From contig JAISDF010000112.1 of NCBI GenBank assembly GCA_031265025.1, positions 1 through 8,595 of the forward strand: a DNA stretch of 8,595 nt, in the 5' to 3' direction. The notes under the pieces were generated by a model. It had not been told where the DNA came from. It ran no database searches and saw nothing but the letters and a program-made list of their open reading frames with translations. This DNA is from Spirochaetaceae bacterium. GTDB taxonomy: Bacteria; Spirochaetota; Spirochaetia; Treponematales; Breznakiellaceae. Of this stretch, positions 6,357 through 8,595 are shown piece by piece (position 1 is the stretch's first letter; the number at the start of each line of letters is the position of its first letter). Made by a program: the position numbers and the translations under genes.

Positions 6357-7730
6357 ATGGAACATGATATTGAAACTGAATCTCAGGCGGGGCGGCGGGC
6401 TCTGATTATCAATCTGAGCTGGCCGGCTCTCGCCGAGAGCATACTTGTATCGCTTGTTTCCATGGTGGACATGATGATGGTGGCGTCTCTCGGGTCATAC
6501 GCCATAGGAGCCGTAGGCCTTGTGACCCAGCCGCGCTTTGTGATGCTCGCTTCGTTTCAGGCCCTGAGCGTCGGCGCTACCGCCATGGTCTCCCGCTTTA
6601 AGGGGGCGCGGGACCGGGAAAACGGCAACATGGTGCTGAACCAGGCGCTGGTTATAACTGTGGGCATTACCGCCATCCTGTTTCTGGCCATGTTTTTCGG
6701 GGGCGAAACCCTGGTGCGTTTTCTCGCGGGCAAAAATATTTCCGAAAGAACCATACAGGAAGCCCTCTCGTATCTCCGGGTACAGGTGTATGGCTTTCCC
6801 ACGCTTTCCCTTACCTTTACCATAAACGCCGTGCTGCGCGGTGTGGGCAATACCAGGGCGGCCTTTTACAATAATGCCGTTTCAAATTTGGTCAACATTT
6901 TTTTTAACTACTGCCTTATCGGCGGCAAGCTGGGGTTTCCCGCCCTGGGCGTAACCGGCGCATCCATAGCTACGGTTATCGGCCAGTGCGCGGCCCTGGG
7001 TATGGCCCTGTGGAAGGTTCTCGACGGCAGGGAATTTGTACGCGTCGAATTCAAAAAACTGTTCAGCATAGATACACCGATGATAGGCCGTATACTCAAT
7101 ATAGGCCTTCCCGCCCTTGCCGAACAGTTTGTCATGCGTATAGGCATTATGTTTTTTACGGTGATTGTAACATCCCTTGGGGACCATTCTTACGCCGCCC
7201 ACATGATAGCCATGAGCATACAGCAGCTTTCCTTTACCACCGGCATGGCCTTTGGCGCCGCGGCGACTACCCTGGTAGGCCAATGCCTGGGGAGGGTACG
7301 CACCGATTTGGCGAAGCTGTACGTTAAGATGACCCAGAATTTAAGCTATATTGTTTCGCTCCTTGTCGCCCTGATGCTCTTTTTCGGCGGCGAACATATC
7401 GCGTCCCTGTATTCAGACGATAAGGAACTGATTCATCTTGCGGCAACCATGCTGAAAATTATCGCCGTGGTAAATCCCATATCCAATGCCCGCTTCGTGT
7501 ATCTCGCCGCCCTCAGGGGCGCCGGTGATTCCCGCTTTGCCGTGGTGGTTTCCATTGTGGGCGTACTTTTGGTGCGGCCCCTCATGAGCCTTGCCCTTGT
7601 GGTTCCCCATCTGCCCTTTCAACTTGGGCTTGCCGGCGTGTGGATAGCCCTGAGTTCCGACGGCGCGGTCTGCTATATTCTTTCGCGGTTCCGCTTCAGG
7701 CAGGGAAAGTGGGCGGGTATCAAGGTATAG
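6357..7730 (+). CDS. MATE-family multidrug/metabolite efflux transporter
   Basis: This protein of about 457 residues matches the usual MATE length and 12-helix layout: two MatE repeats joined by a cytoplasmic loop near LDGREFVRVEFKKLFSIDTPMIGR. Hallmarks include the first-helix region SWPALAESILVSLVSMVDMM, a GVTGASIATVIGQ segment ending the first half, NIGLPALAEQ opening the second, and AALRGAGDSRF near the end, mirroring AVLRGVGNTRAAF in the first repeat. It should be an inner-membrane antiporter driven by H+ or Na+. The start is uncertain. ATG 6357 is chosen. GTG 6351 is in frame with a better-placed GAGGCGG (6332-6338). The frame also stays open to ATG 6303 inside the previous gene, but no ribosome binding site precedes it. 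Placement 13 bases after the dehydratase-like gene suggests co-transcription. The exported substrate is unknown. Confidence 0.9.
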   Translation: MEHDIETESQAGRRALIINLSWPALAESILVSLVSMVDMMMVASLGSYAIGAVGLVTQPRFVMLASFQALSVGATAMVSRFKGARDRENGNMVLNQALVITVGITAILFLAMFFGGETLVRFLAGKNISERTIQEALSYLRVQVYGFPTLSLTFTINAVLRGVGNTRAAFYNNAVSNLVNIFFNYCLIGGKLGFPALGVTGASIATVIGQCAALGMALWKVLDGREFVRVEFKKLFSIDTPMIGRILNIGLPALAEQFVMRIGIMFFTVIVTSLGDHSYAAHMIAMSIQQLSFTTGMAFGAAATTLVGQCLGRVRTDLAKLYVKMTQNLSYIVSLLVALMLFFGGEHIASLYSDDKELIHLAATMLKIIAVVNPISNARFVYLAALRGAGDSRFAVVVSIVGVLLVRPLMSLALVVPHLPFQLGLAGVWIALSSDGAVCYILSRFRFRQGKWAGIKV

Positions 7731-7783
7731 GGACCCTTGAAGTCCCGCGTTCCGCCGGGGTATGCTTTAGCCAGGAGTAAGCC

Positions 7784-8595
7784 ATGAACACGAAACCCGT
7801 CGCCGCGTATCTTTCCAAAACAGCTCCCGGCCAGGTGGATACCGGCCTTTTGGCGTATCTGTGCAACCTCGAAAAAACAGCCGAGGCCGCGCCGGAAATC
7901 GCCGCTTCAATAGTAAAAGAGCTTGAAAACCAGCGGAAACGCATCAAGCTCATTGCCAGTGAAAATTACTGTTCCCTTTCGGTGCAGCTTGCCATGGGGA
8001 ACCTTCTCACCGATAAATACGCCGAAGGCATGCCCCAGCACCGTTTTTACGCCGGAAACGAAAATGTTGACGCTGTTGAAAGCCTGGCTGCGGAAGAAGC
8101 CCGGAAACTTTTTGGCGCCGAGTACGCCAATGTACAGCCCCACTGCGGCGCGGACGCGAACCTTCTGGCTTACTGGGCCATACTCACCACGAGGATAGAG
8201 AATCCGGCGCTGGAACAATACGGCGAGACCAATCTGTACAAACTGAGTGACGATCAGTGGAAGGAACTCAAGGCCCGCCTGGGAAGCCAGAGGCTTTTGG
8301 GCCTTGATTATTATTCAGGGGGACACCTTACCCACGGCTACCGCTACAATGTGTCGTCCCGGATGTTTGATGTTCACGGGTATGCGGTGTCCAGGGAGAC
8401 CGGCGAACTTGACTATGACGCCATAGAAAAGCAGGCCGGGGAACTCAAGCCCTTCATACTGCTTGCCGGGTATTCGGCCTATCCGCGAAAGATTAATTTT
8501 AAGCGCATGCGGGAAATCGCCGACGCGTCCGGCGCGGTCTTCATGGTGGACATGGCCCATTTCGCCGGCCTTGTGGCGGGCAAGGTTTTTTCGGG
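7784..8595 (+). CDS. glyA: Serine hydroxymethyltransferase, N-terminal 270 residues (3' end outside window)
   Basis: The frame starts at ATG 7784, 6 bases after AGGAG (7773-7777), and runs open to the window edge. SHMT is a cytoplasmic PLP enzyme that interconverts serine plus tetrahydrofolate with glycine plus methylene-tetrahydrofolate. Diagnostic segments are LIASENYCS (56-64), DKYAEGMPQHRFYAGNENVD (77-96), ANVQPHCGADAN (115-126), GGHLTHG (179-185) and VDMAHFAGLVAG (255-266). Asp256 is the likely PLP pyridine-N contact. The PLP-binding lysine lies beyond the edge. Compared with E. coli GlyA it has about 24 extra N-terminal residues and an insertion of about 32 residues between the PHCGADAN and GGHLTHG segments, making it the long form known from chlamydiae and spirochaetes. 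The positions of E. coli Ser97 and Ser99 are Cys121 and Ala123. It lies 53 bases after the MATE gene. Confidence 0.93.
   Translation, partial: MNTKPVAAYLSKTAPGQVDTGLLAYLCNLEKTAEAAPEIAASIVKELENQRKRIKLIASENYCSLSVQLAMGNLLTDKYAEGMPQHRFYAGNENVDAVESLAAEEARKLFGAEYANVQPHCGADANLLAYWAILTTRIENPALEQYGETNLYKLSDDQWKELKARLGSQRLLGLDYYSGGHLTHGYRYNVSSRMFDVHGYAVSRETGELDYDAIEKQAGELKPFILLAGYSAYPRKINFKRMREIADASGAVFMVDMAHFAGLVAGKVFS

Noticed and set aside
7731..7760. Small hairpins after the MATE stop (GGAC/GTCC and CCCG/CGGG) as a terminator
   Set aside because: The stems are only four base pairs and no T-run follows. They do not support transcription ending before glyA.
7737..7766. Possible promoter for glyA: TTGAAG (7737-7742), 18-base spacer, TATGCT (7761-7766)
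   Set aside because: Both boxes match only 4 of 6 consensus bases. The predicted start near 7773 would fall on the Shine-Dalgarno sequence, leaving almost no leader. Read-through from upstream is simpler.

Overview
The window looks like ordinary chromosome from a diderm bacterium with mid-to-high G+C. It is probably a spirochaete close to the gut Treponema group. That placement is inference. It rests on frequent ATA isoleucine codons in a fairly GC-rich background, a secreted SPOR/Ig-like protein, a DUF3782-like nuclease-fold protein with short N-terminal heptads, and a long-form serine hydroxymethyltransferase with an internal insertion. No 16S gene or other direct taxonomic marker is present. 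All genes lie on the plus strand. I see no rRNA, tRNA, CRISPR array, insertion sequence or phage gene.

Region 1 (1-2270) has three loosely packed genes. The first is the C-terminal end of an unrecognised protein (2-202). The second is an exported SPOR plus bacterial Ig-like protein with a large C-terminal domain of unknown function (222-1568). The third is a small protein with a coiled-coil N-terminus and a PD-(D/E)XK nuclease-like core (1675-2247). Small hairpins lie in the gaps after the second and third genes.

Region 2 (2271-8595) reads as one transcription unit for a small amino acid. A good sigma70-type promoter (2272-2300) with a 17-bp spacer and a leader of about 75 nt precede a three-gene polar amino acid ABC importer: periplasmic binding protein (2383-3204), permease (3251-3967) and ATPase (3964-4725, ATGA overlap). 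Ten bases later begins a 535-residue single-chain iron-sulfur serine dehydratase-like enzyme (4736-6343). A MATE-family exporter (about 6357-7730) follows, then glyA, serine hydroxymethyltransferase (7784 to the window end, truncated).

The combination of importer, [4Fe-4S] serine dehydratase-like enzyme and SHMT suggests uptake of serine (or a similar small amino acid such as cysteine). It would be split between deamination to pyruvate and ammonia and conversion to glycine and one-carbon units. The transported substrate and the role of the MATE pump are inferences from context. The most noteworthy signal is the dehydratase-like enzyme. It keeps the three cluster cysteines at the family's exact spacing but has an altered SSSHT-type active-site loop, extra middle sequence and a cysteine-rich tail.
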